From Marisediminicola antarctica (lineage in GTDB: Bacteria > Actinomycetota > Actinomycetes > Actinomycetales > Microbacteriaceae): 64,000 nucleotides of DNA. Both the position numbers and the translations under genes were made by a program. Location: contig NZ_CP017146.1 in NCBI RefSeq assembly GCF_009930795.1, positions 1,674,001 through 1,738,000 of the forward strand, written 5' to 3'. The notes under the pieces are model-generated. The model saw only the letters and a program-made list of their open reading frames with translations. It was not told where the DNA came from and did no database searches. Position 1 is the first letter of the stretch; every line of letters begins with the position of its first letter. Positions 8,330 through 16,412 of this stretch are shown here, one piece after another.

Positions 8330-8373
8330 CGTGCTTTCCTCCGATACCGACCGCGGGTGACTCTTGGCCGCTC

Positions 8374-8389
8374 TGTCGAGAAGTCGACA
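8374..8389. promoter_or_regulatory. Candidate TetR operator
   Basis: Perfect dyad TGTCGA/TCGACA with a 4-bp spacer, 45 bp upstream of the TetR start at 8329 and in the gap before the acidic protein gene at 8478. Position and symmetry suit autoregulation. No experimental or second-copy support. Confidence 0.4.
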
Positions 8390-8477
8390 CCGAGACCATT
8401 GCGTTAGTGTACGAGGTGCGGCTGACGGCCATGTCGGGCCTGTTGATTGTCCGAGGTTTTCCGCGTGTGCCGGGCGG

Positions 8478-8759
8478 TCACCGCTGTTCGTCGGCCGGGT
8501 CTGCTTCTCCGGGCTTGGGGTGTCCGGGGATCGAATCACCCGACAGATTCAGTTCATCGGGATCGACCTCGACGTCACCCACATCATCAGGCCCGCCCGT
8601 ACCGGGGAGCACCTCGACTTGATCTTCGGTGTCGGCGTCGACAGCCTCGCTGTCCGCAACGGGAGTCGATTGCTTCGCCTCGGTGTCGCGCTCGCTGGTG
8701 GGACTCGTCACGCCGGTCGCGCCGTCGGGCAGGCCACTGGATTCAGGGGCGTCGCTCAT
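8478..8759 (-). CDS. Small acidic conserved hypothetical protein
   Basis: 93 residues from ATG 8759. It is very acidic and Pro/Gly-rich, with a conserved-looking C-terminal motif VEVDPDELNLSGDSIPGHPK followed by PGEADPADEQR. No structured domain, signal peptide or membrane helix is apparent, so it is probably intrinsically disordered. The reading frame has strong actinobacterial third-position GC bias. A role is not known. Confidence 0.6.
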   Translation of the reverse strand: MSDAPESSGLPDGATGVTSPTSERDTEAKQSTPVADSEAVDADTEDQVEVLPGTGGPDDVGDVEVDPDELNLSGDSIPGHPKPGEADPADEQR

Positions 8760-8989
8760 ATCGATCCTCTATTCGCCATCCGGGTCAGCCGAACGGCTGA
8801 CGGTCTGCTCTGATGCTACGTGCACCGCCTGGCTTCGACGAGGGTTGACCGCTGTCGGGGTGATTGCGCCGTCCAATACGGAGATCGTTCACTCTACAAA
8901 CGTGCCACACCTGGAATGCACGGACAACGGTCGGTGGGTCGTTCTACGATCGGAACTGCGTGGCCGGACGCTCCGAACCTTGGAGCGAA

Positions 8990-9319
8990 GTGGGCACGAG
9001 CAGGCGGTACGCGGACCGGATCGACCGACGGATGGGCGAGCGAGCAGAAGAGGCAGCCACCCGCGGCGTCGAGCCGAGCTCGCTGACCAACGCCGAGCTT
9101 GAACTCGACACTCTTCCACTGACGAAGACCCCCCGACCACCAGCAGTAAGAGCGTGGGTGCGCTAGGGTGCCCTCGCGATCCGCGTCGAGGCGCGGGCAG
9201 TGGCCCGGACCCCGCGGGCCGTGGCCCTCGAATGGACCAACACCGGGGGAGAGGTGCAGCGGGCATGGGTGTGGGCGAGCGCGGTGGAGGCGAATCCAGC
9301 GCCCGGGGTGCAGACATGA
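8990..9319 (+). pseudogene. Conserved small protein interrupted by an in-frame amber codon
   Basis: From GTG 8990 (GGAG four bases upstream) 58 codons encode TSRRYADRIDRRMGERAEEA, then SSLTNAELELDTLPLTKTPRP and AVRAWVR, stopping at TAG 9164-9166. The same frame then continues for 50 clean codons (GALAIRVEARAVARTPRAVA, LEWTNTGGEVQRAWVWASAVEAN) to TGA 9317-9319. The full 110-codon frame matches a small hypothetical family found in Microbacteriaceae, where a Tyr would sit at the stop. A single TAC/TAT to TAG change explains it. Codon bias is continuous on both sides. Confidence 0.7.
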
Positions 9320-9343
9320 GGCATGGTGCGCTTTCGGCCGCGG

Positions 9344-10333
9344 TCACGGCGACACCGCGATCACGAGCTTGCCGCGCGCGTGCTGCTCGACGAAATCACG
9401 CAACGCCTGCGCCGTCTGCTCGAGCGGGTACACCCGCTCGACCTGAGGGCTGACCGCGCCCGAATCGATGAGCTCGGTGAGCGCATCGAGGCGCGCAGCG
9501 CTTGGCGTCGCGGAAAGCACACGCACCTGTTGGGAAACGAACGGTGCCGATACCAGTGCCCCGATGATGCGACCCATCGGGCCAAGGATGCGACCACCCC
9601 CGCCGCTCGCCAGCACGAGCGTTCCGGTGCGGGCGAGTGCGCGCCGCAGTGCGCGCACCGGGTGATTGCCGACGAGATCGAGGATCAGGTCGTGCTTGTC
9701 TCCGGCGCGCGTGAAGTCCTCGACCGCGTAGTCGATCACACGGGCGGCGCCCAGTGCGAATGCCTGCTCGGCGTTCCTCGCGCTGCAGACCGCAGTGACC
9801 TCGGCCCCAAGCGCGTTCGCGATCTGGATCGCGAAACTGCCGACGCCGCCAGAGGCGCCGTTGATGAGCACGCGCGCTCCACACCCACCCGTCCGTGCGT
9901 CCAAGCAGCCCACCTCGCGGAGGCCCTGCAGCGCCGTGCCCGCAGCGAGCGGAACGGTCGACGCCTGCTCGAAGCTGATCGTGCGTGGCATCATGGCGAC
10001 GTCACCGGCGCGCGCGGCGACGAACTCGGCGAAGCTCCCGGCGGGGACCTCCGCGTACACCCGGTCGCCGGCACGGAAGGAGGAGACATCCGGGCTGACG
10101 GACTCGATGATTCCGGCGACATCCTGCCCGCGAACCGGCAGTTTTGGTCGGCGAACGCCGAACGCGGCGCGAGCGATGAGGGGTGTGCCGGTGGTGAGGA
10201 ACCAGTCGGCCTGGTTGATGGATGCCGCGCGCACGCGAATGAGCACGTCGCCCGCGCCTATCGCGGGCACGTCGATCTGCTCGAGTTGCAGCACCTCCGT
10301 GGAGCCGTACTCGCGTTGGACGATGGCCTTCAC
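9344..10333 (-). CDS. NAD(P)-dependent zinc-independent MDR dehydrogenase (quinone reductase-like)
   Basis: 329 residues. The N-terminal GroES-like domain carries VLIRVRAASINQADW and VRGQDVAGIIESV. The Rossmann fold has VLINGASGGVGSFAIQIA (about residues 150-170), the NADPH-binding GxxGxG motif. No structural zinc cysteines are present, so it belongs to the quinone-reductase branch. Expected reaction: NAD(P)H-dependent reduction of a quinone or enone. It diverges from a TetR gene with a palindromic site between them. A clear paralogue is at 29962-30966. Confidence 0.9.
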   Translation of the reverse strand: MKAIVQREYGSTEVLQLEQIDVPAIGAGDVLIRVRAASINQADWFLTTGTPLIARAAFGVRRPKLPVRGQDVAGIIESVSPDVSSFRAGDRVYAEVPAGSFAEFVAARAGDVAMMPRTISFEQASTVPLAAGTALQGLREVGCLDARTGGCGARVLINGASGGVGSFAIQIANALGAEVTAVCSARNAEQAFALGAARVIDYAVEDFTRAGDKHDLILDLVGNHPVRALRRALARTGTLVLASGGGGRILGPMGRIIGALVSAPFVSQQVRVLSATPSAARLDALTELIDSGAVSPQVERVYPLEQTAQALRDFVEQHARGKLVIAVSP

Positions 10334-10472
10334 GTGGCACGCGCCAGCAGCGTCATACGGCGGACTCGGCGAGCGGATTGGCGATCAGGCGGGGTGCCGG
10401 CACCGTCCATTTCGCTGCAATTCATCGTGGGGGCCTTTCGGTCGAAGTGAAAACGGACACTCAGAAGCATAG

Positions 10473-10488
10473 CCTTACAGGTGTAAGG
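10473..10488. promoter_or_regulatory. Candidate TetR operator between MDR and TetR genes
   Basis: Perfect palindrome CCTTACA-GG-TGTAAGG, 17 bp upstream of the TetR start at 10506 and about 140 bp upstream of the divergent dehydrogenase. TetR dimers commonly bind such 15-17 bp dyads in shared promoter regions, so it probably controls both genes. Confidence 0.6.
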
Positions 10489-10505
10489 GAAGCAACAATG
10501 GACTT

Positions 10506-11168
10506 ATGACGGCGCGAGGCATGTTGAGTAGACAGCGAATAGTGGACGCTGCAGCTGCTGTCGCAGATCGCACCGGTCTCGCGAGCGTCAGCATGAGAAG
10601 CGTGGGCGCGGAACTTCGGGTCGAAGCCATGTCGCTGTACCACCACGTCTCGAACAAGGAGGCGCTGTTGGACGCACTGGCTGAATGGGCTTTCGTTCAG
10701 ATTGACCTGCCCGAGATCGGAGATCCGTGGCGGGATGCCATGGTGCAGCGCGCGGAATCCGCGCGCACCGTCCTCCGAGCACACCCCTGGGCGCTCGGGA
10801 TGCTCGAGTCGCGGCCTGTGCCGGGGCCCGCTCTCCTGCGTCATCACGACCGCGTTCTGGGGTGCCTCATGACCGAAGGTTTCAGTGCGGCACTTGCAAC
10901 GCACGCATTCTCGACAATCGACGCCTTTGTCTACGGCTTCGCCCTGACCGAAGCAGGCTTGCCGTTCACGCCAGGGGAGGGGGCCGAGGCCGCCTTCGCA
11001 TCCCAAGTCGCGCCGCCTCCAGAGGACTACCCCTACCTCGCGCGCTCACTCGCGGAGCTATTGCACGGAGGGGACTACGCATTTGAGGACGAGTTCCGAA
11101 ACGGTTTGGAACTCATCCTGGACGGGCTCGCGCAGCGGCGCATGTCGATTGGGACGCCCTGGCAATAG
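10506..11168 (+). CDS. TetR family regulator, divergent from MDR dehydrogenase
   Basis: 220 residues from ATG 10506. The helix-turn-helix reads RIVDAAAAVADRTGLASVSM and RSVGAELRVEAMSLYHHVSNKEALL. The C-terminal domain is of the same type as the 5174-5884 regulator ([54 protein letters not shown]). It likely represses the divergent dehydrogenase and itself through the 10473-10488 palindrome and responds to a substrate-like quinone or aldehyde; that ligand is inference. Confidence 0.88.
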   Translation: MTARGMLSRQRIVDAAAAVADRTGLASVSMRSVGAELRVEAMSLYHHVSNKEALLDALAEWAFVQIDLPEIGDPWRDAMVQRAESARTVLRAHPWALGMLESRPVPGPALLRHHDRVLGCLMTEGFSAALATHAFSTIDAFVYGFALTEAGLPFTPGEGAEAAFASQVAPPPEDYPYLARSLAELLHGGDYAFEDEFRNGLELILDGLAQRRMSIGTPWQ

Positions 11169-11317
11169 CTGGATCATCCGCCGCGGGGCCCGTCGGCTCG
11201 CTCGCTCTACGTGGGCCGCCGATGGACCGGCATCGCGTCAGTGTGCAGCCCGAGGGCAGGAGTAGTGTTTCGAGCACACGCGGTCGCCGTGCGATCGACC
11301 GCAGGATGCGGGTCACG

Positions 11318-12238
11318 ATGCCAACTCTCACCGACTACGGCCGTTCGCTCGCCGCCGTAACGGAGGCTCTGCGGCGGCTCATCGCGTCCCCGGATGCGGT
11401 GGCGACGGCGCGACCACCGGATGCTGCGCGACTGGGGGTTATCGGGGCATCCGTCAATCTCTTCCTCTATCGTGACAGCCTCGTCAGCTACCGCAACGGC
11501 GGCGACCCCGTTGGCGTGCGCTATCTCGCCGCGGACCTCCGGTACCTCGTCAGTTGCCACGCTGCGGATGACGCCGATGCGGATTCCGCGAGTCTCGTTC
11601 CCTATGGTGACGCTCAGGCCGCGATTGCTGCAAGCCCGGTGCTGACCGTGCAGGTCGCCGGGACGAGCATGGCCGTCCAGGTCATCATGTCGTTGATTCC
11701 GCCGGACGAGCTGGCTTCGCTCTGGCTCGCGAGCACCGCGCCGCTGCGATTGTCCTTCGGCGTGCGGGCCAATTTCGCCCTCGAGACCCGTTCGTGGCCC
11801 GACACCGTCGGAGACGTTGTAGCGCACGCGCGCACGCACGCACGCGCCGGGCAACTTGTCGTTTTTTCGGGGACGGATGCAGCGGCACAGGCCGAGGCTG
11901 CAGAAGCGGTGGCCCGCGAGCTCGGACAACCGATCGTGCGCATCGGGTTGGACCGGATCGTGAGCGACTTCATCGGCGAGACGGAACAGAATCTGCAACG
12001 ACTGTTCGACAGTGCCGAGAACTCGGGCGCCGTGCTGCTCCTCGACGAGGCGGATGCTGTGTTCGGCAAGCGATCGGAGGTGCGCGATGCCCACGATCGC
12101 TACGCCGATGTCGAGACGGCACACCTTCTCGATGTCCTCGCAACGGCACCCGGGATCGTGATCGTGGCAGTGGCCGACCCTAGCGATTCGGAGCTGTTGC
12201 GTCGAGCAACGGCGACGGTGCATTTTCCTTCCGGCTAG
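11318..12238 (+). CDS. DUF4255 (Pvc16-like) protein fused to a degenerate AAA ATPase domain
   Basis: About 306 residues from ATG 11318; upstream ATGs at 11222 and 11306 are also open. Residues 1-165 match DUF4255, the Pvc16/Afp16 cap component of contractile injection systems (TEALRRLIASPD, ASVNLFLYRDSLVSYRNGG, LAADLRYLVSCHA, LWLASTAPLRLSFGV). Residues 180-306 resemble a AAA domain with a clear Walker B (GAVLLLDEADAVFGKR) and a sensor-like IVIVAVADPSDSE. The Walker A position reads FSGTDAAAQAEAA and lacks the Gly-Lys-Ser/Thr loop, so ATP hydrolysis is unlikely. No other injection-system gene is in the window. Its first part is duplicated at 23078-23298. Confidence 0.7.
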   Translation: MPTLTDYGRSLAAVTEALRRLIASPDAVATARPPDAARLGVIGASVNLFLYRDSLVSYRNGGDPVGVRYLAADLRYLVSCHAADDADADSASLVPYGDAQAAIAASPVLTVQVAGTSMAVQVIMSLIPPDELASLWLASTAPLRLSFGVRANFALETRSWPDTVGDVVAHARTHARAGQLVVFSGTDAAAQAEAAEAVARELGQPIVRIGLDRIVSDFIGETEQNLQRLFDSAENSGAVLLLDEADAVFGKRSEVRDAHDRYADVETAHLLDVLATAPGIVIVAVADPSDSELLRRATATVHFPSG

Positions 12239-12344
12239 GAGCATCCGGGGGTATCGAACCGTCGAACGCGAACCGTCTGCCCAAAATAGGTCATCGTCAC
12301 CCAGGCTTGGGGTTTCCACGGTGACCATTTGCGCGATCACCCGT

Positions 12345-12918
12345 TCACGGTTGGGGTGGGGTGACGGGCTCGTTGCCCCGCTGGATCTTCACGCCGGTGA
12401 ACTCCACGTCGACAGGCTGCGCGAAGCGCCGGCCGTTGATCTCGTCGTGGCGCATAAAGGTGGGCGGGTCGATGCGCACCCGCAGGGTGCATTCCCCCGT
12501 CTTCCGGAACCACCCAGTTGCGGGCGTAGTGGTAGAGCATCGGGTGCCACACCAGCTCATGTTCGTACGGCCCCAATTCCTGCCCGGTGGGCGTCACCAA
12601 TGATGCAGTCACCGTCACGGCCGGCACGAACCGGCCGTCAGCCGTGTCCTGCACTGCGATCTCCACGTGCACGTTCTCTCCCTCGGGGTTCTGCCACGTG
12701 AGTTGACCGTCCTTGAAGTGATACAGGCCCTCAGCTTCTTCGATCGCGTAACCCACGGTGTACTCCCCGGCCTGCTTAATCCCGCCGTCGTGGGCGACCT
12801 CTTCCACCATGTATTTCACGGCTTGACCGTAGGCATCTCCCTGAGCGCGGGCCTTCTTCAGCTGCGGGCCGGTGGCCTCTGAGGAATTCGGGTCCATGGG
12901 CGGGTTGTGCTGCGTCAT
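12345..12918 (-). pseudogene. Periplasmic-type iron transport protein, frameshifted
   Basis: From ATG 12918 the frame encodes GGIKQAGEYTVGYAIEEAEG, LYHFKDGQLTWQNPEGENVH, VEIAVQDTADGRFVPAVTVT and WHPMLYHYARNWVVPEDG, the pattern of the PF10634 iron/Fe2+ transport family. The expected C-terminus lies one frame away (ECTLRVRIDPPTFMRHDEIN, FAQPVDVEFTGVKI) and ends at 12345. The switch falls at a run of five C on the plus strand (12494-12498); four would restore DGE-CTLRV and a 190-residue intact protein. This may be a sequencing error, slippage or a real mutation. Confidence 0.75.
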
Positions 12919-12983
12919 AGTGTTTCTCTCGTGATTTACGGTGCGTCCATACTTTCGTGGTGCCTATGCGCTGGCAAGCATGC

Positions 12984-13113
12984 TCACGGAATCCGGCAGT
13001 CTCCCATGCAAACTGCCGGGACTTGGTTATCGGGGATTTCGAGCTGGTCGGGCTCGACGAGGTGCCGCTGATGGATTTTGAGATAGATGTACGGCGGGTG
13101 TTCGTCCCGATCG
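12984..13113 (-). pseudogene. 3' fragment of a gene related to 23686-24366
   Basis: A short open stretch, without a start, encodes DEHPPYIYLKIHQRHLVEP and more to TGA 12984. Its beginning resembles the C-terminal REHLPYIDLKFARRR of the hypothetical protein at 23686-24366, and the DNA is similar over about 30 bp (13075-13103 with 23701-23730). It abuts the stop of the nitroreductase gene. Most likely a leftover gene tail. Confidence 0.35.
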
Positions 13114-13626
13114 TCAGGAAGGACGGAATCCGATCAGGGGCAGTTGGTCCACGACCCGTCGCCGGCCCTCATCCGTTCCGTCGTACCGCCAACTGAGGAG
13201 ACGGCTGAGGACGCTGCGCACGAGCGGACGGGGTAGCCCGCTGTGGTGCTCGTAGTGCTCGAATACTTCCTGGGCCTCGTCCAGCCCGAGTCGACGCACG
13301 ACCGGAACGTACCGCGAGGTCCCGATCCAGATCTCCTTCGCCAGACCCGCCTCGACATTTCGCAGCCATTGCGTCTGTGCGCCCCATCCGGCCATGACGA
13401 TGGCCTCGTGTGAGCCTGGGTCGAAGTGGACGACTTCCAACGGAGTCTCGAACAGCCTCCCGGACGTCCGTCCGGTGTGGACCAGCATCAGGAAGCGGTG
13501 CCCGACAAGGAATCCCAGTCTGGCGTGAAACAGATGGACAGGGAAGTGGAGTGGCCACCGCACGACGCCGCGCGGCGGTCGCGGTTGGAGTGCGCGCTTG
13601 TCATTCATCTTCACATCGTCCCTCAT
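13114..13626 (-). CDS. Deazaflavin-dependent nitroreductase family protein
   Basis: 170 residues from ATG 13626 (an ATG at 13608 is an alternative). Conserved elements of the Ddn-like F420-dependent family: HRFLMLVHTGRTSGRLFETPLEVVH, then EAIVMAGWGAQTQWLRNVEAG, the His/Gly-Arg strand pair and Trp-Leu-Arg-Asn helix that form the F420 pocket. These proteins use reduced F420 to reduce quinones or nitro compounds at the membrane face. The presence of this family implies the organism makes F420. Confidence 0.88.
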   Translation of the reverse strand: MRDDVKMNDKRALQPRPPRGVVRWPLHFPVHLFHARLGFLVGHRFLMLVHTGRTSGRLFETPLEVVHFDPGSHEAIVMAGWGAQTQWLRNVEAGLAKEIWIGTSRYVPVVRRLGLDEAQEVFEHYEHHSGLPRPLVRSVLSRLLSWRYDGTDEGRRRVVDQLPLIGFRPS

Positions 13627-13742
13627 TCATGGTTCCGATGAATCGAGCGTCGCAAACCCGTGAGGGTCGTGAGTTCGCAACACCACGCCAACGCGGCTCT
13701 TCCTTCGAGCATGACCCACGCGACCGAAGAAAAGGCCCGTGG

Positions 13743-14678
13743 TCAGCGGGTAATGGCGAACGTGTCGACGAGCACGCCGCTGTGGTCAATGGCCCGGCCG
13801 AGGAGCTTGTCGTCGTAAACCAGAAGGTCAAGATAGTGCAGGGTCGAGGCGCTCACTGCAGTGAAGTTCTCCTGTCCGGTCGGGCGCAATCTGGCAGCAG
13901 CTCCGGAGACGATGTAGGTCACCCCATTCTGAGGAGTGGAACGCTGATAATCGTGGTCGTGTCCGGCGAGGACGAGCGGAACGTTGAATTCGGCGAACAA
14001 CGGCGACCACGCGTTCCGAACCGCCATGTCCGAACCGTGATTCCCGGCGGAGTAAGCGGGGTGGTGCATGGCGACGATCACCCACGTGCCCGATGTGACG
14101 GGTTCGGCGAGAGTTGTGCGCAGCCAATCGCGTTGCTGGGCGTTATCGGCCTGGTTCGAATCGAGCACGATCACTTTCGCGGGGCCGATCTGCTCGACGT
14201 ACCACGGTGTGTGCTGGCCCAGTTTTTCGAGAATCTGTTGCTGTTGGTTGCTGCGGTAGTCGTGGTTGCCGAGCACGGGAAGCAAGGTCGCCCCCGTGTC
14301 GAGAATGGGGGCGAACGGGGAGATGACGCGTGCTTCGGTTTGCGCCGCCTCGCCATCCTCGTAGATGAGGTCGCCGAGCAGGAGCAGGGCGTCGTAAGGA
14401 TCCTGCCGACTTTCGCGTCGCATCCGTTCAACGGTCGCCCCTACCGGGGCTGTGCCGGTTCCCGTGTCGCCCGCGACGGCAATGCGCGAGGCGGGCTCAT
14501 CGGCTATTGGCGGGGCCGAGCTGCCCGCGGCCGGAGACGCCAGTCCGTGGGAAAGGGCCGCGGGGGCTAGCTCGGTGGAGATGACGACCGCGAAGCCGGT
14601 GGCGACGACGGCGAGGACGACGGCGACCACCGCCACAACCACAGCACCGGTGGGGCGGGAGGTCTGATGATCGGGCAT
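13743..14678 (-). CDS. Secreted or membrane-anchored metallophosphoesterase
   Basis: 311 residues from ATG 14678, supported by AAAGGTGG upstream. An N-terminal transmembrane/signal segment (GAVVVAVVAVVLAVVATGFA) precedes a calcineurin-like phosphoesterase domain with all metal motifs: GDTGTG near 70, GDLIYEDG near 102, GNHDY at 137-141, MHHPAYS near 205 and GHDHDYQR at 239-246. It resembles purple-acid-phosphatase-like extracellular enzymes, so it probably hydrolyses phosphomonoesters or diesters outside the membrane. It sits alone between promoters. Confidence 0.9.
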   Translation of the reverse strand: MPDHQTSRPTGAVVVAVVAVVLAVVATGFAVVISTELAPAALSHGLASPAAGSSAPPIADEPASRIAVAGDTGTGTAPVGATVERMRRESRQDPYDALLLLGDLIYEDGEAAQTEARVISPFAPILDTGATLLPVLGNHDYRSNQQQQILEKLGQHTPWYVEQIGPAKVIVLDSNQADNAQQRDWLRTTLAEPVTSGTWVIVAMHHPAYSAGNHGSDMAVRNAWSPLFAEFNVPLVLAGHDHDYQRSTPQNGVTYIVSGAAARLRPTGQENFTAVSASTLHYLDLLVYDDKLLGRAIDHSGVLVDTFAITR

Positions 14679-14806
14679 GAGCCACCTTTCGTCACGCGTT
14701 CGCCGATGATCGAGCACGAGCGTCTGCGACCGTGCCGAACGCGGTGGGATGCCGGTCAGCGGCGGAAGCATGTCGCTTCCGCCACTGACCGGCTGTCGAG
14801 AACGGG

Positions 14807-15313
14807 TTAGTCGTCGTTCGTCTCAGTGTCGCTGTCGGTGTCCTGAGCCAAGACCTTGCCGTTGCCGGCGTCGACCTTCACGTCGGTGACGGTGCCGTCT
14901 GTCGCGGTGATCTCTACCCCATAAACCACGTATCCGTTTTCGTTTTCGAGCTCGGCGCTGCCCGCTGTTCCCGGAACCGCCGCGAGGGCTGCGGCGGTCG
15001 CTTCGTCGGCGGTCACGGTTGCCAGCGGCTGAAGGGCTTTGGACTCGTCCGCCTCGGCCGTGGTCGAATCTCCCCCTTCCGACCCGGAACCTTCAGACCC
15101 GGTGCCTTCCGCGGTCTCGGTGTCTTCGCCGGCCTCCTTCGGTGCCGTGACGCTGCCGACATAGGTGGGATCCTGTTCCTCCGTGGCGGTGCCGGTTCCT
15201 GTTCCAGGGTTCGCGGTACTGGTGGTGGCGGCCATCGCGACGCCCGTGCCGCCCAGGGCGAGTCCGGTGACGATGACTCCGGTGACGACTGCCCGCTTGA
15301 TCGTTATCTTCAT
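14807..15313 (-). CDS. Secreted PepSY domain protein
   Basis: 168 residues. The signal peptide (MKITIKRAVVTGVIVTGLAL, cleavage near GVAMA-ATT) is followed by a long acidic Gly/Ser/Thr/Glu linker (about 30-90) and a C-terminal PepSY domain (VTADEATAAALAAVPGTAG, ENGYVVYGVEITATDGTVTD, VKVDAGNGKVLAQ). PepSY proteins often modulate a protease or histidine kinase. It lies 145 bp downstream of a histidine kinase gene on the same strand, a common actinobacterial arrangement, so it is a likely target or modulator of that two-component system. Confidence 0.88.
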   Translation of the reverse strand: MKITIKRAVVTGVIVTGLALGGTGVAMAATTSTANPGTGTGTATEEQDPTYVGSVTAPKEAGEDTETAEGTGSEGSGSEGGDSTTAEADESKALQPLATVTADEATAAALAAVPGTAGSAELENENGYVVYGVEITATDGTVTDVKVDAGNGKVLAQDTDSDTETNDD

Positions 15314-15458
15314 GGCGATGCTCCTTCTCAGTGCCGCCGACCGCCTCTCGGCGGGTGCGGTTTGTTTTTTCTGGCTACGGACGAGTGATTTCTTGACCGT
15401 GATATCAGGCTACGAATCAGACGATGAGATCAGTGTGAGATGCCCCAAAGCTGCGAAT

Positions 15459-16412
15459 TCATCGCATCGTGAGCGGGAACCGTAGGGTGACGGTGGTGCC
15501 GGCGCCGCTCTGAGAGTCGATTGTGACCGACCCTCCGTGTGCGTGCATGATTTGTTTCACGAGGGCAAGACCGAGTCCGTGGCCCGGCGTCGCCCTGGCG
15601 TCATCAGCACGCCAGAATCGTTCGAACGCGTGGGACGCCTGTTCGCCAGTCATCCCGATTCCGTCATCGCGCACCTGAACGATCAATGTTTCCCCGACCG
15701 CAGTCGTGGTCACCGCAACGGCACCGCGGGGTTCGCTGAATTTGACCGAGTTGTCGACAACGTTCCCAATCGCGCGGGAGATCAGCTCCTCCGAGCCCCA
15801 CACCCGCCCCTGTCGGCCCAGGTCGGCTGTCACAGCCGGGCCGAGGATGTGGGCGGCATCGGCCCGTGCCACAACTTCACGCACTGCCGTGTTGATGTCG
15901 ACGGATGCGAAGGTCGCGGCGAGCTCCTCCCTTGTCGTGCGAGAGAGCTTGAGAAGGTCATCCGTGAGCCTGGTGAGCCCGATCGCCGCCTCCAGTGAGG
16001 TGGCTATGGCGGCCTGGTATTCAGTGGGAGTGCGCATCCGGGTCAATGCGAGTTCAAGTTCGCCCTGGATCACGCTGAGCGGGGTGCGCATCTCGTGGGA
16101 TGCGCCGTCGACGAATTGTTGTTGGCGTTCGAAGCTGGCCTTGATGGGTTTGAGTGCAGCGCGGGCCATCAACCAGCTCGAGAGGGGAACGACAATGAGC
16201 AGGCAGGCGTAGAAGATGATGAGCGCCCTCCGCAGGAGCGCGAATCCTTGCTCTGCGCCGACGGCCGCTCCTTCTCCTTCGAATTCGACCGCATCGAAGT
16301 CGAACGTCCCCGTGACGAAGGTGTAGATCCCGATAGCGAATACCGCGAACAGGCCCAGTTGGATGACCGTGTAGGCGACCGTAAGCCGGATGGTGGCCTG
16401 ACGGAAGATCAC
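15459..16412 (-). CDS. Sensor histidine kinase (OmpR-partner type)
   Basis: 317 residues. Two transmembrane helices (about 10-33 and 62-85) flank a short acidic extracellular loop. HisKA follows (ASHEMRTPLSVIQGELELAL, phospho-His near 116). The HATPase_c domain has NVVDNSVKF (N box), VRDDGIGM (G1) and GHGLGLALV (G2). There is no evident HAMP domain beyond a short linker (AALKPIKASFERQQQ). Its start overlaps the response-regulator stop by 4 bp. The short acidic loop suggests sensing of cations or envelope state. Confidence 0.92.
   Translation of the reverse strand: MIFRQATIRLTVAYTVIQLGLFAVFAIGIYTFVTGTFDFDAVEFEGEGAAVGAEQGFALLRRALIIFYACLLIVVPLSSWLMARAALKPIKASFERQQQFVDGASHEMRTPLSVIQGELELALTRMRTPTEYQAAIATSLEAAIGLTRLTDDLLKLSRTTREELAATFASVDINTAVREVVARADAAHILGPAVTADLGRQGRVWGSEELISRAIGNVVDNSVKFSEPRGAVAVTTTAVGETLIVQVRDDGIGMTGEQASHAFERFWRADDARATPGHGLGLALVKQIMHAHGGSVTIDSQSGAGTTVTLRFPLTMR

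Noticed and set aside
9164-9166. TAG as a recoded amino-acid codon (pyrrolysine-like)
   Set aside because: No supporting machinery or recoding element is visible; a simple Tyr-to-stop change explains it.
11207-12340. 377-codon minus-strand frame opposite the DUF4255-AAA gene
   Set aside because: Shadow of a recognised domain protein; no motif.
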